A DNA stretch of 64,000 nt. Source: Aliikangiella sp965214955. Its GTDB lineage: Bacteria; Pseudomonadota; Gammaproteobacteria; Enterobacterales; Kangiellaceae. Location of the stretch: contig CBDCCU010000009.1 of the NCBI GenBank assembly GCA_965214955.1, forward strand, positions 124,001 through 188,000, read 5' to 3'. Of the stretch, positions 26,981 through 35,460 are shown piece by piece (position 1 is the stretch's first letter; the number at the start of each line of letters is the position of its first letter). A model generated the notes under the pieces. It did not search any database and was not told the DNA's origin. It saw nothing but the letters and a program-made list of their open reading frames with translations. The position numbers and the translations under genes are program-made.

Positions 26981-27199
26981 GTGATTAATATGGATATTTA
27001 TGTTGATTTAACGTCATTTTTCACAGAGGCTAACATCATTACACACACTGAAAAAAAGGATGGAAAGTTAAATTTGATTTCTAGAGAGCAAGAGACAAAA
27101 CTAAGCAGCCTTAGAAAAAAACTTGCCATAGGTGAAAAGCAACTCAATCAGGGGCAGGGCACAGACGCTAAAGCATTTATGAGCGAGCTTATTGAATAA
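26981..27199 (+). CDS. ParD-like antitoxin fragment (uncertain)
   Basis: A 72-aa ORF. Its C-terminal half (LISREQETKLSSLRKKLAIG then EKQLNQGQ and AKAFMSELIE) resembles the toxin-binding tail of ParD/RHH antitoxins, where a LIRRDQE-like helix leads to a G-rich turn and an acidic tail. The N-terminal half does not show a recognisable ribbon-helix-helix, and no ParE/RelE toxin frame follows. It may be a decayed antitoxin, or an unrelated small gene. The in-frame ATG at 26990 is an alternative start. Confidence 0.4.
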   Translation: MINMDIYVDLTSFFTEANIITHTEKKDGKLNLISREQETKLSSLRKKLAIGEKQLNQGQGTDAKAFMSELIE

Positions 27200-27227
27200 T
27201 GCAGCATCATATTGATAATCAGACCAG

Positions 27228-27830
27228 CTAAAACCAATAAACCCGCTTTTCAGTAACCACGCCATCTAACGGATAATCCCATTTTTGCACAGGAATTGAA
27301 ACAAATTTTTGCGCTTCATAAGCCAAACCTAAACACACAGGCTTTTTATTATTAAACATTTGCAACTTTAAGTGCGCCAAGGTTGCATCATAAAAACCGC
27401 CACCCATACCCAAACGACTACCCGTTTCATCAAATGCTACTAGCGGCATTAGCAGTAAATTGATTTTAGAGACAGCCACTGATTGGCTCACGCACAAATC
27501 AACCTCTGGAATACCAAAACGATTATTAAGTAAGCAATCACTTTTTTTATAGGGCATAAACCACAAACGATTAGGCTTTAAAGGTTTTAGTTTTGGCAAT
27601 AAACAAATCTTATTATCGGTTTGAATAGCGTTAATAATTTTATTGGTGTTAATTTCACCATCAAATGAAATATAACAAGCCACCGACTGTGCTTGTTGGT
27701 AAACCTTAAGCGATTGTAATTGATGACATAATTGCTCACCAGAGCGCAAAGCTTGCTCACTAGAAATTGCTTGTCTAAGTTTTCGGCTTTGGGTGCGAAT
27801 AAGTTGTTTTTGGGCTTGTTCAAATTGCAT
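27228..27830 (-). CDS. fau: 5-formyltetrahydrofolate cyclo-ligase
   Basis: A 200-aa enzyme (YgfA/Fau, MTHFS) that converts 5-formyl-THF to 5,10-methenyl-THF with ATP. Conserved segments: the basic N-terminus RTQSRKLRQAIS, YISFDGEINT, and the signature LLMPLVAFDETGSRLGMGGG. In enterobacteria fau follows zapA and ssrS; here those lie more than 12 kb away beyond an accessory island. Its upstream neighbour is the higA antitoxin, 22 bp away, which may now drive or influence it. Confidence 0.93.
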   Translation of the reverse strand: MQFEQAQKQLIRTQSRKLRQAISSEQALRSGEQLCHQLQSLKVYQQAQSVACYISFDGEINTNKIINAIQTDNKICLLPKLKPLKPNRLWFMPYKKSDCLLNNRFGIPEVDLCVSQSVAVSKINLLLMPLVAFDETGSRLGMGGGFYDATLAHLKLQMFNNKKPVCLGLAYEAQKFVSIPVQKWDYPLDGVVTEKRVYWF

Positions 27831-27852
27831 ACATTGATTGAAAATTATTTCA

Positions 27853-28281
27853 TTAAAAGAAAAGGCTTGGGCTAATTTGAAATCGATCAGATAACGCTTT
27901 AATGTGTTTTTTACTCAAATTTCTTTCTCCAGAAAGTACGCGAGATACCATAGATTTTGAACCAATTTCTGGGAGATCAGCAGTTCCCAAACTATGTTGA
28001 TCCATCAATAAACGAAGTGTAGCAAGATCCCCAGAATACTCTTTAGAATGTTGCTCAAAAGCTGCCAGTTCTTTGTCTTTATTTTCATAACGCTCTATCG
28101 CACGACTCAGCAATTCAATTACACTGTTGAGCGGATCATTAAATGAATCATCTGCTTCTTCCAGAAAAGACTCAATTAACTCCAGTGCTTCTTTATAATG
28201 TTTCTCGCTATTAATATACAGATATGGAGCCGCAACATGAGAAAAACGATGGCAGGCATTTTTAAACGCAATAGCTGTCAT
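27853..28281 (-). CDS. higA: HigA-type antitoxin (XRE helix-turn-helix)
   Basis: A 142-aa antitoxin with an N-terminal helical dimer/toxin-binding part and a C-terminal HTH_3 domain: LRLLMDQHSLGTADLPEIG then SKSMVSRVLSGERNLSKKHI (about 91-129). This is the YgjM/HigA arrangement in which the toxin gene precedes the antitoxin. It overlaps higB by 4 bp. Both halves look complete. It would repress its own promoter through the paired operators at 28603-28647. Confidence 0.88.
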   Translation of the reverse strand: MTAIAFKNACHRFSHVAAPYLYINSEKHYKEALELIESFLEEADDSFNDPLNSVIELLSRAIERYENKDKELAAFEQHSKEYSGDLATLRLLMDQHSLGTADLPEIGSKSMVSRVLSGERNLSKKHIKALSDRFQISPSLFF

Positions 28282-28592
28282 TTTAGCTCTCCTTTAGCAT
28301 ACCGCTTACAAATTTTGTCATATTCGGCATGAGTAACAATATGTTTTACATACATTCTATTTTGAATAAATTGTATAAAACCAATTAAACGTAAATTATT
28401 TCCACCAATATCTATAACCCACCATTTATCTTTGTATTTAAAATTATCAAGCGATGGAAAAACCTTTCTCACTTGATCAGGAGACGAAAAACTAGCCTTA
28501 GCAAGAACCAGGTATAAATCTTCTAGCGCTTGTTTTTGGTTAGGGTGTTCTTTCATCGCTTCATTAAATGGTCGTTTCGAGATTATATGCAC
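28278..28592 (-). CDS. higB: HigB-type mRNA interferase toxin
   Basis: A 104-aa toxin of the HigB/YgjN family (PF09907), a ribosome-dependent RNase. Hallmarks: MHIISKRPFNEA, VFPSLDNFKYKDKWWVIDIG (about 45-64), GNNLRLIGFIQF and IVTHAEYDKI with the His/Tyr near the C-terminus. Full length and uninterrupted, so probably active. It is the first gene of the higBA pair, 10 bp downstream of the operator region. Confidence 0.9.
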   Translation of the reverse strand: MHIISKRPFNEAMKEHPNQKQALEDLYLVLAKASFSSPDQVRKVFPSLDNFKYKDKWWVIDIGGNNLRLIGFIQFIQNRMYVKHIVTHAEYDKICKRYAKGELK

Positions 28593-28602
28593 GCAACCCC
28601 CT

Positions 28603-28647
28603 GTTGACTATTTGACAACACTACCTTCTTGTTGCCAGCTAGTCAAC
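28603..28647 (-). promoter_or_regulatory. Paired HigA operators upstream of higB
   Basis: Two 17-bp sites, GTTGACTATTTGACAAC (28603-28619) and GTTGCCAGCTAGTCAAC (28631-28647), both fit GTTGNC-N5-GNCAAC. Together they also form a larger inverted repeat (14 of 17 positions). The centres are 28 bp apart. Position directly before higB is that expected for an autoregulated toxin-antitoxin promoter. Confidence 0.7.
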
Positions 28648-28748
28648 ATCTAAACAATAAAACCACAAAAGAGACTAACAATACTATGCTAATGCCAATG
28701 CAAATTGTTATTATTACGCATTGAACATCATTCAACATTAGTGGCTCC

Positions 28749-29828
28749 ATGAACACATTAAAAACCTTACTCGTTAGCATGTTGTTAATTTTAACAACCA
28801 GTCATATTAATGCCGAACAAACCAATACCGTTGATGTGTTTTATGCAAAACCACAGCCGCATCAACAAACACTATCTTTAACTGGCAATATTGAGGCAAA
28901 ACAAAACGCTCAATTAGCACCATTACAGTCTGGTGTTGTCGCCAAGTTATTGGTTGATGATGGTGATATTGTGAGTAAAGGGCAAATACTAATGAAGCTA
29001 GATGATAAGCTAGCTTCTCTTACCTTGGCTCAATCTAAAGCACAAGTGTCTGCGGCTCAATTAGCCAACAAAGAAGCAAACCGCTTATTAACAGAAGTTA
29101 TTGCATTATCAGAAAAACAGCTAGTTGCCCCTACACTAATTGAAGAAAGACGATCTGCGGTTCAAATCACTCATGCTGAACTAGCGAGCAGAAAAGCCCA
29201 ACAAGATTTTAATAAAGAAAATCTTGCTCGTCACAGCTTATACGCACCATTTGATGGGGTAATTGCCAAACGCAATATTAATTTAGGTGAGTGGGTTTCG
29301 CCTCAAACCCCCGCCTTTAACTTGGTAGGACAAGACAAACTGCGGGTTAATTTGGCAATTCCCCAGCAGTATTTTCACCTTTTAAATGAAAGCCACACAG
29401 TAGCCGTTACGGTAACCCCTAATATTGATCGGGCTAAATCAATAGATGTTAGCCTCACTAAAATCGTTAATGTTGCCAGTGATATAACCCGCACGGTAAC
29501 GGGTTTTGTTGATCTACCAACAAATACTAGCTCGCGATTATTTGCTGGTTTGTCTGCCACGGTTGAGATTCACCTACCTGAGAAAAATAAACCCATTGTT
29601 TGGTTACCCAAATCAGCATTAAAACAGCACCCTGATGGCGGTAATAGCGTATTTACCGTGGTTAATAACCAAGCAAAACGAATTTTGGTAAAGGTTATTG
29701 AACAAAGTGATAGTCAAGTAGCGGTACAGGGTGCATCAACTCAAACACCTTTTATTGTGAGTGGTGTAGAGCTTCTTAAAGATGGCGATCCTGTTGTCAT
29801 TAACAAAACCATAGGTAATGCTCAATGA
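28749..29828 (+). CDS. RND periplasmic adaptor (membrane-fusion protein)
   Basis: A 359-aa MFP with signal peptide (1-22). It shows the paired lipoyl halves LSLTGNIEAKQNAQLAPLQS (about 42-61) and APFDGVIAKRNINLGEWVSP (about 169-188), a helical hairpin between them, and a beta-barrel domain after 200. It couples the inner-membrane pump encoded next to an outer-membrane channel. Its stop overlaps the pump start (ATGA). No TetR or MarR regulator and no OMF gene are adjacent, so it presumably uses a TolC encoded elsewhere. Confidence 0.92.
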   Translation: MNTLKTLLVSMLLILTTSHINAEQTNTVDVFYAKPQPHQQTLSLTGNIEAKQNAQLAPLQSGVVAKLLVDDGDIVSKGQILMKLDDKLASLTLAQSKAQVSAAQLANKEANRLLTEVIALSEKQLVAPTLIEERRSAVQITHAELASRKAQQDFNKENLARHSLYAPFDGVIAKRNINLGEWVSPQTPAFNLVGQDKLRVNLAIPQQYFHLLNESHTVAVTVTPNIDRAKSIDVSLTKIVNVASDITRTVTGFVDLPTNTSSRLFAGLSATVEIHLPEKNKPIVWLPKSALKQHPDGGNSVFTVVNNQAKRILVKVIEQSDSQVAVQGASTQTPFIVSGVELLKDGDPVVINKTIGNAQ

Positions 29829-32800
29829 TTACCGCAGCCGTTAACCGTGGTGTATTAGTTGCCGTTATTGTTTTAATTGTCACCATTTTAGGCTTGGTTG
29901 CCGCACTTAGCATTCCCGTGCAAATGATCCCTGACTTAGAAGTGCGAACCATTAGCGTGCAAACCGGCTGGTCTGGTGCTACACCACAAGATGTAGAAAA
30001 AGAAATATTAATTGAGCAAGAGCGCTATTTACGCGGCTTATCAAACCTTAAACGAATGGTATCTTATGCCGAAATGGGACAAGCCACCATTGAGCTTGAA
30101 TTTCCATTTGGTGTTGATGCCAATGATGCCCTTATTAGGGTGAATAACGCCCTAAGCCAAGTGCCTGCTTATCCTGAAAATGTTGATCAGCCTCGTTTAT
30201 TTTCTAGCTCATTTTCAGGCAATGCTTTTATGTATTTTGTTCTTAAACCTATTGCTGGCAATCCGCTAAATTTAGACGTTGATTTACTGCGAGATTATGC
30301 CGATGACTACATTCGCCCACGCATGGAAAGTGTTGCTGGTGTATCAGAGGTGCGTGTGGGTGGCGGAGCACAACGCCAAATTCAAATTAAGGTTGATGCC
30401 GCTCAACTGGCTCATCGTGGCATTAGCTTGGTCGATTTAAGAACTGCCATTAGAAACCGAAATAGTGATACATCGGCAGGTGATTTAGAAAGTGGCAAAA
30501 GCCGCTATCTATTACGTGTTATTGGTCGGTTTGAGCAGTTAGACGAGCTAAGAAATTTAATTATTAAAAGACAAAATAACACCAATATTTACCTAAAAGA
30601 TGTCGCAAACGTTACTTTAGATCATTTTGAAACACGCGGTAACTCTTATGCCGATGGCGAGCGTACCATTCGCTTATCGGTACGCCGAGAAAGCGGCTCA
30701 AACGTACTAGCAATAAAAGAAGCGATGCTGCCATTAGTTGAAGAGATTAACCAGCAACTACTACAGCAAAACGGTTTAGAAATGCTATTGACCAGTGATG
30801 ATGTAAAGTATGTTAAAAGCTCATTAGAAAATGTATGGACTAACTTGGCATTAGGTGCGCTATTAGCCACCTTAGTGATGTACTTTTTTCTTCGCTCAGG
30901 CAAAGCAACATTAATTGGCGTGCTGGGCATTCCACTCTGTACCATTGCCGCATTTTTTGCCCTAAAACTCTTTGGCAGAACCATTAATGTTATTTCCCTT
31001 GCCGGTGTTGCTTTTGCCATTGGTATGACTGTAGATAATACCATTGTGGTACTAGAAGCTATTGTACAAGCAAAGCGTAAAGGCATTTCAAAAATTCAAG
31101 CCGCCATTGCAGGGGTAACCGAAGTATGGCCTGCGGTGCTGGCTTCAACCACAACAACTGTACTGGTTTTTGCTCCCATTTTATTTGTAGAGCAAGAAGC
31201 AGGACAGCTTTATTCTGATATTGCCATTGCCATCTCGGGTGCAATTATTGCTTCTATGTTAGTGGCAATATTTGTTGTGCCTGTGGCGTTATCAAACATC
31301 AGTAAAAAAGATGACTTTAAACAAAGCCAACACTTTGAGCTTTCATCTAAGTGGCTTGCTTTAGCAAAATGGTTTACTCGCACCACCAAACACGCGCGAC
31401 TATCGGCACTTAGCTTTATTTTTATTATTTTAGGTGCTGCATATGTGTTAATGCCCGCAGCAGAATATTTGCCCGAAGGCGAAGAGCCTAAAGCCTTTTC
31501 TATGATGATTGCCCCGCCAAGCTATAACTTGTCGGAAATGCAAAAAATAGGAACCGAACTACGCGGTTATTTTGATCACTTTGTTAAGGCGGATTCTGCC
31601 GATTTTGACGCAGGAAAAACCAATATGCCACCGCTTGAATATTATTCTATGTCGGTTTCTGTGGGGCGAATTTGGTTTTTAAGCGCGCCGGTTGATCACA
31701 ACAACATCAATCAAATGATGACCGCCATCACCGATAAATTTAAAAGCTATCCCAATATGCGCGCTTTTTCTTCAAGAGGTTCAATAATTTCTAGTAACGA
31801 TGGTGGCACAAGAGCCGTTGCCGTAGACATTGCAGGTAGCCAAATTAAAGCCCTTTATCAAGCGGCGGATGCTGTTTATCAGCAAGCCAGTGTGGTTTTT
31901 GACAACCCGCAAATCAACTCCGAACCTAGTTCACTCACACTCGATCAACCCCTCATTGAAATTAAGCCACATTGGCAAAGACTAGCCGAAGTTGGTATGA
32001 ACAGTCGCGACTTTGGTTATGCCGTTGCCGCTATGAGTGATGGCGCTTATGTAGATGAATTTATTCTTAACGATGACAAAATTGATATTTTTATGTTTAG
32101 CGGTGCAGGGCACCAACAAAATATATCGCAACTAGCGTCTACACCAATTGTGGTGGCCGATAATAAAATATTACCGCTAAACGCACTGGCTGATTTAGTA
32201 CAAAGTAATAACAGCAATTCAATAAGACGTGTCGATGGCAATAGAACCGTCACCGTTTATATTATTCCGCCGCGTGATATTGCCCTAGAAACCGCAGAGC
32301 AAATGGTCAGAGAACAATTACTACCTGCCCTATGGCGAGAAGGTAAAATTGCGCAAGGTATCAAAGTAAACATTAGCGGTGCCGCCGATCAACTAGAAGC
32401 CACTAAAACATCGCTTTCGGGCAACTTTATTATTGCGCTTATTTTAAGTTATTTATTACTAGTGGCTATTTTCACCCATTGGCGTTATCCCATTTTTATT
32501 TTAGCCACAGTGCCTTTAGGAATGGCGGGCGGATTACTCGGCTTAGTCACCGTTAACGGCATTAATAGTTTGCTTGCTAGCCTAGGTTTAGCTAGTTTTC
32601 ATTTAGCCTTTGATATGATCACCATGCTAGGTTTTTTAATTTTGCTAGGCACCGTTGTTAATAATCCAATACTCATTGTTGATCAAACACGCCGCTTAGT
32701 TGTTGAACAAGGTATGCAAGTTAAAAAAGCCGTAATAGAAGCGGTTAATAAACGCCTAAAACCCATTTTAATGTCAACCATGACAACCCTATTTGGCCTA

Positions 32801-32944
32801 GCACCCTTAGTATTAATTCCAGGCGAAGGAACAGAGTTATATCGCGGCGTAGGGGTAATAGTGCTTAGTGGTATTTTTGTTTCCACCTTGCTTAGCTTAA
32901 CGTTTTTGCCTGCGCTGTTGGTGGCTGTGATTAAGGATAAGTAG
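29825..32944 (+). CDS. RND-family efflux permease (hydrophobe/amphiphile type)
   Basis: A 1039-aa inner-membrane pump with 12 expected helices and two large periplasmic loops. The relay region is FAIGMTVDNTIVVLEAI (about 395-411), with Asp-Asn instead of AcrB's Asp-Asp pair, as in many adaptor-linked relatives. The N-terminus SIPVQMIPDLEVRTISVQTG and TTTVLVFAPILFVE are typical. It lacks the methionine triad of CusA, so a drug or metabolite substrate is more likely than Cu/Ag. It is cargo of the accessory island. Directly downstream lies an IS200/IS605 end relic. Confidence 0.92.
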   Translation: MITAAVNRGVLVAVIVLIVTILGLVAALSIPVQMIPDLEVRTISVQTGWSGATPQDVEKEILIEQERYLRGLSNLKRMVSYAEMGQATIELEFPFGVDANDALIRVNNALSQVPAYPENVDQPRLFSSSFSGNAFMYFVLKPIAGNPLNLDVDLLRDYADDYIRPRMESVAGVSEVRVGGGAQRQIQIKVDAAQLAHRGISLVDLRTAIRNRNSDTSAGDLESGKSRYLLRVIGRFEQLDELRNLIIKRQNNTNIYLKDVANVTLDHFETRGNSYADGERTIRLSVRRESGSNVLAIKEAMLPLVEEINQQLLQQNGLEMLLTSDDVKYVKSSLENVWTNLALGALLATLVMYFFLRSGKATLIGVLGIPLCTIAAFFALKLFGRTINVISLAGVAFAIGMTVDNTIVVLEAIVQAKRKGISKIQAAIAGVTEVWPAVLASTTTTVLVFAPILFVEQEAGQLYSDIAIAISGAIIASMLVAIFVVPVALSNISKKDDFKQSQHFELSSKWLALAKWFTRTTKHARLSALSFIFIILGAAYVLMPAAEYLPEGEEPKAFSMMIAPPSYNLSEMQKIGTELRGYFDHFVKADSADFDAGKTNMPPLEYYSMSVSVGRIWFLSAPVDHNNINQMMTAITDKFKSYPNMRAFSSRGSIISSNDGGTRAVAVDIAGSQIKALYQAADAVYQQASVVFDNPQINSEPSSLTLDQPLIEIKPHWQRLAEVGMNSRDFGYAVAAMSDGAYVDEFILNDDKIDIFMFSGAGHQQNISQLASTPIVVADNKILPLNALADLVQSNNSNSIRRVDGNRTVTVYIIPPRDIALETAEQMVREQLLPALWREGKIAQGIKVNISGAADQLEATKTSLSGNFIIALILSYLLLVAIFTHWRYPIFILATVPLGMAGGLLGLVTVNGINSLLASLGLASFHLAFDMITMLGFLILLGTVVNNPILIVDQTRRLVVEQGMQVKKAVIEAVNKRLKPILMSTMTTLFGLAPLVLIPGEGTELYRGVGVIVLSGIFVSTLLSLTFLPALLVAVIKDK

Positions 32945-32961
32945 GTGGGGTGTAAGAAAAA

Positions 32962-33058
32962 TTGACATCCTCTGTCCGCCAAACCTATCGGCTTTAGTGG
33001 GGGATTCTCCTACAGCTAAGCGTTCATGCCCTAGCCCTTATCACTATAGCTGGAGAAC
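32962..33058 (-). mobile_element. Orphan IS200/IS605 (TnpB-type) right end
   Basis: Read on the minus strand, the segment passes through GCATGAACGCTTAGCTGTAG, GAGAATCCCCCACTAAAGCC, a small hairpin (AAGCC-GATA-GGTTT) and GGCGGACAGAGGATGTCA. This matches, from memory, the conserved right end of TnpB-carrying IS200/IS605 elements, which is also the 3' end of the TnpB guide (omega) RNA scaffold. No tnpB or tnpA frame is nearby; mazE begins 145 bp further on. I read it as a deletion relic or a non-autonomous end. Confidence 0.6.
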
Positions 33059-33203
33059 GGGTATAAAAAATAGACCTTGTATAGTGATTCATTTTATTTT
33101 CATAAAACAGCCGTTTAATGAGAATATTATTGTTATAACATAGTTGGCACTAAAAGTTATCATGGTAAAGTTATAACTATGTAGCAACACAAGGATTTTA
33201 ATT

Positions 33204-33458
33204 ATGGAAACATCATTACGCAAAATCGGTAACTCAAAAGGGGCTGTGATCCCTGCTCAATTACTAAAAGAATTGAATATTCATGTTGGTGACAAACTTG
33301 ATGCCAAGTCTGAAAACGGATCGTTAATTATCACGCCTAAATCAATTAAGCCTAAGTATAAACTTGAACAATTATTGGCTAAGTGTGAAGAATCAGCTCC
33401 AATGCCTGAAGAATTAAAAGAATGGGATAATTGTCCTTCTGTGGGAAATGAACTGTAA
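33204..33458 (+). CDS. mazE: MazE/ChpS-like antitoxin (SpoVT-AbrB)
   Basis: An 84-aa antitoxin: swapped-hairpin AbrB DNA-binding domain RKIGNSKGAVIPAQLLKEL (6-24) plus VGDKLDAKSENGSLIITP, and an acidic C-terminal tail (EESAPMPEELKEWDNCP) that would neutralise MazF. It is intact. Its stop overlaps the toxin start (TAATG). The partner toxin gene carries an internal stop codon, so this antitoxin may be an orphan. Confidence 0.85.
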   Translation: METSLRKIGNSKGAVIPAQLLKELNIHVGDKLDAKSENGSLIITPKSIKPKYKLEQLLAKCEESAPMPEELKEWDNCPSVGNEL

Positions 33459-33799
33459 TGACGATATTTGACCGAGGCGATATTGTTCGAGCCTGTTTAA
33501 ACCCTACCGCTGGCAATGAGTTGCAAGGGGACATGCGCCCTTGTTTAGTGTTATCACCGAAAGCATTTAATAAGTTAGGTCTTACAATCATTGCACCAAT
33601 TACCCAAGGAGGAAACTATGCAAGATTTTAAGGTTTTGCAATTCCCTTCATGGGAACGGGTACAGAGACCCAAGGGGTTATTCTTATTAATGGAATGCGC
33701 TCGGTTAATCTCAAAGCTCGAAAAGCTAAAAAAATTGAGTCAGTGCCCAGTGAAATACTGGCAGAGGCATTGGCAGTACTTAATGCAATACTAGAATAA
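33458..33799 (+). pseudogene. mazF: mazF/chpB-like toxin with one in-frame stop
   Basis: Reading one frame from ATG 33458 to TAA 33797 gives 113 codons matching MazF/ChpB (PemK family) end to end: FDRGDIVRACLNPTAGNELQ, then GDMRPCLVLSPKAFN and IIAPITQGGNYARF, stop, then GFAIPFMGTGTETQGVILIN, RSVNLKARKAKKIESVP and AVLNAILE. The only defect is TAA at 33629-33631 (codon 58). There is no frameshift. A truncated 57-aa product would lack half of the fold. Recent inactivation by a point mutation is the simplest reading. Confidence 0.85.
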
Positions 33800-33826
33800 A
33801 AATACTTCAACATTTTGTCACCTTCC

Positions 33827-33853
33827 CACCGCTAAACCTAGCGGTTTATTTTT
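33827..33853 (+). terminator. Terminator after mazEF
   Basis: Stem CCGCTA/TAGCGG with AACC loop (33829-33844), followed by TTTATTTTT. It lies 29 bp past the final mazF-frame stop. Confidence 0.8.
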
Positions 33854-33877
33854 AATAATGTATACCCGCTCTCCCAA

Positions 33878-34012
33878 GCTCACCAGCAGGTGCAATGAGC
33901 CTAGCTCAGCCTAAAGCAACAATATCAACTCGTTTAACATCTCTGGGCAATGCGACTGCTTTGGGTAACCTTACCGCCTGACTTTTATTTGTATTAAAAA
34001 ACACTCGCTTGT
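33878..34012 (-). pseudogene. VapB antitoxin relic
   Basis: On the minus strand, the frame from about 34010 reads KRVFFNTNKSQAVRLPKAVA then LPRDVKRVDIVALG, stop (TGA, 33906-33908), then ARLIAPAGE. This is the VapB AbrB-type DNA-binding domain (typical NTNRSQAVRLPK...V...G..RIITPAG), with a nonsense codon and no normal start or C-terminal tail. No VapC toxin frame is adjacent. Confidence 0.7.
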
Positions 34013-34166
34013 TCCATAATTTATATCTGGGATATGTCAAAGTGATATACTGGCATTTCCTATGAGTATCCAATAGCTTACCCTTCGACAAGCTCAGGGG
34101 GAACGGGATGGAGGTTAATATGCATTTGGGCTTAACTCTGCAAGATAAGCTGGACTTAGTTTTTAC
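34013..34166. other. Gap between vapB relic and IS element
   Basis: Non-coding. It contains one inverted single copy of the 39-bp array core (annotated separately) and the left 8-bp target duplication of the IS256 element at 34159-34166. Confidence 0.5.
34081..34104 (-). repeat. Single inverted copy of the CCTGAGCTTGTCGAAGG repeat
   Basis: CCCTTCGACAAGCTCAGGG at 34081-34099 followed by GGAAC is the reverse complement of the core of the 39-bp tandem array at 35543-35885. It sits on the other side of the IS256 insertion and in opposite orientation. Confidence 0.8.
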
Positions 34167-35460
34167 GAGACCGTTTAGAATTCTGTGTCAGTGAATGCTA
34201 AATATCTAAAACGTCGTCAAGACGACCTTCAAAATAAATAGCCAGTTGCGACAATGTCAAATTCCAATTTTGGATTGGCATTGTCCATTTCTTCGTCATA
34301 TTCCCAATGCCAGAATACAGTAATTTTAGCAGACTATTTTCATTAGGAAATGCGCCTTTGGTTTTGGTGAGCTTTCTAAACTGGCGGTGCACCGATTCAA
34401 TTGCATTGGTCGTGTAAATAACTTTGCGTATTGGCTCTGGATATTTAAAGAAAACCGACAAGTTATCCCACTTTCTGCGCCAGGATTTGAGCACAATAGG
34501 ATATTGTTTGCCCCATTTAGTTTCTAACTCATCGAGCGCTTGCTCAGCCGCTTGTTTGGAAACAGCACGATAAACCGGTTTTAAGTCAGCCATAAAAGCC
34601 TTTTGATTTTTTGAAGCCACATATTTCATCGAGTTGCGAATTTGATGAATAATGCAAAGTTGTACTTCGGTATTAGGATAGCAACTATTAATCGTTTCAG
34701 GAAAGCCTGTTAGACCATCTACGCAGGCAATGAGAATGTCTTGAACGCCACGATGGCTCATGTCGGTTAGCACAGATAACCAGAAATTAGCGCCTTCATT
34801 TTCTGATAAGTAAAGCCCTAATATCTCTTTTGTGCCATCAAGTTTTAGTCCGAGAACGGTATAGATGGCCTTGCTAACATAGCGTCCTTGGTCTTTCACT
34901 TTATAATGAATGGCATCGAGCCAAACAAAAGGATAGTGGCTTTCTAATGGCCGTTGTTGCCAGTTTTTAAGCTCAGGAATAAGCTTATCGGTAATATTGC
35001 TGAGTGTTGCAGTGGATATGTTGACACCATACAAATCGGTCAAATTTTGTGTAATATCTCGGTAACTCATACCATGAGAAAAAAGTGAAAGTATTTTCGT
35101 TTCGATTTCATCGGTGAGCGTTGTTTGATGCTTTTTAATGATTTTCGGCTCAAAACTACCTGCGCGATCACGAGGCGTATTGAGTTCAAAATTACCATGA
35201 GAAGACTTAATTGTTTTGGCTGTCGTGCCATTCTTACGATTCGGTTGCTCATCATCGTCTAAATGAGCAACTAGCTCAGCATTGAGAGCCGCTTCAGTCA
35301 GCTGTTTAATCAATGGAGTAAGCACTCCACCTTTACCGGTTATTGGTTTACCTGACTGTAACTCTTTTAATGCTTTTTCTAAATCAAATGATTTATCCAT
35401 AATGTGTCATTCCTCTTTTTTTAGAGTTTAGTTGAATGACACAGAATTTCTAACACTCCC
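34167..35460 (-). mobile_element. Complete IS256-family insertion sequence
   Basis: A 1294-bp element with 24-bp imperfect terminal inverted repeats at 34167-34190 and 35437-35460 (18 of 24 positions match; both contain TTCTGTGTCA). It is flanked by a perfect 8-bp target duplication GTTTTTAC at 34159-34166 and 35461-35468. Size, single transposase gene and 8-bp duplication fit IS256. The perfect duplication and intact gene indicate a recent insertion. Confidence 0.95.
34198..35400 (-). CDS. IS256-family (mutator-type) transposase
   Basis: A 400-aa DDE transposase, full length for the family. Key regions: LVAHLDDDEQPNRKNGTTAK (zinc-free N-terminus), the first catalytic Asp in FVWLDAIHYKV (about 165-175), the second in ILIACVDGLTGFPE (about 226-239), the C-terminal Glu in IYTTNAIESVHRQFRK (about 328-343). 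No frameshift or stop. It catalyses cut/copy-paste-type transposition of its own element. Confidence 0.96.
   Translation of the reverse strand: MDKSFDLEKALKELQSGKPITGKGGVLTPLIKQLTEAALNAELVAHLDDDEQPNRKNGTTAKTIKSSHGNFELNTPRDRAGSFEPKIIKKHQTTLTDEIETKILSLFSHGMSYRDITQNLTDLYGVNISTATLSNITDKLIPELKNWQQRPLESHYPFVWLDAIHYKVKDQGRYVSKAIYTVLGLKLDGTKEILGLYLSENEGANFWLSVLTDMSHRGVQDILIACVDGLTGFPETINSCYPNTEVQLCIIHQIRNSMKYVASKNQKAFMADLKPVYRAVSKQAAEQALDELETKWGKQYPIVLKSWRRKWDNLSVFFKYPEPIRKVIYTTNAIESVHRQFRKLTKTKGAFPNENSLLKLLYSGIGNMTKKWTMPIQNWNLTLSQLAIYFEGRLDDVLDI

Noticed and set aside
33591..33794. 67-codon plus-strand ORF with GGAGG before its internal ATG
   Set aside because: It is an out-of-frame reading of the mazF coding sequence; the family similarity is in the other frame.
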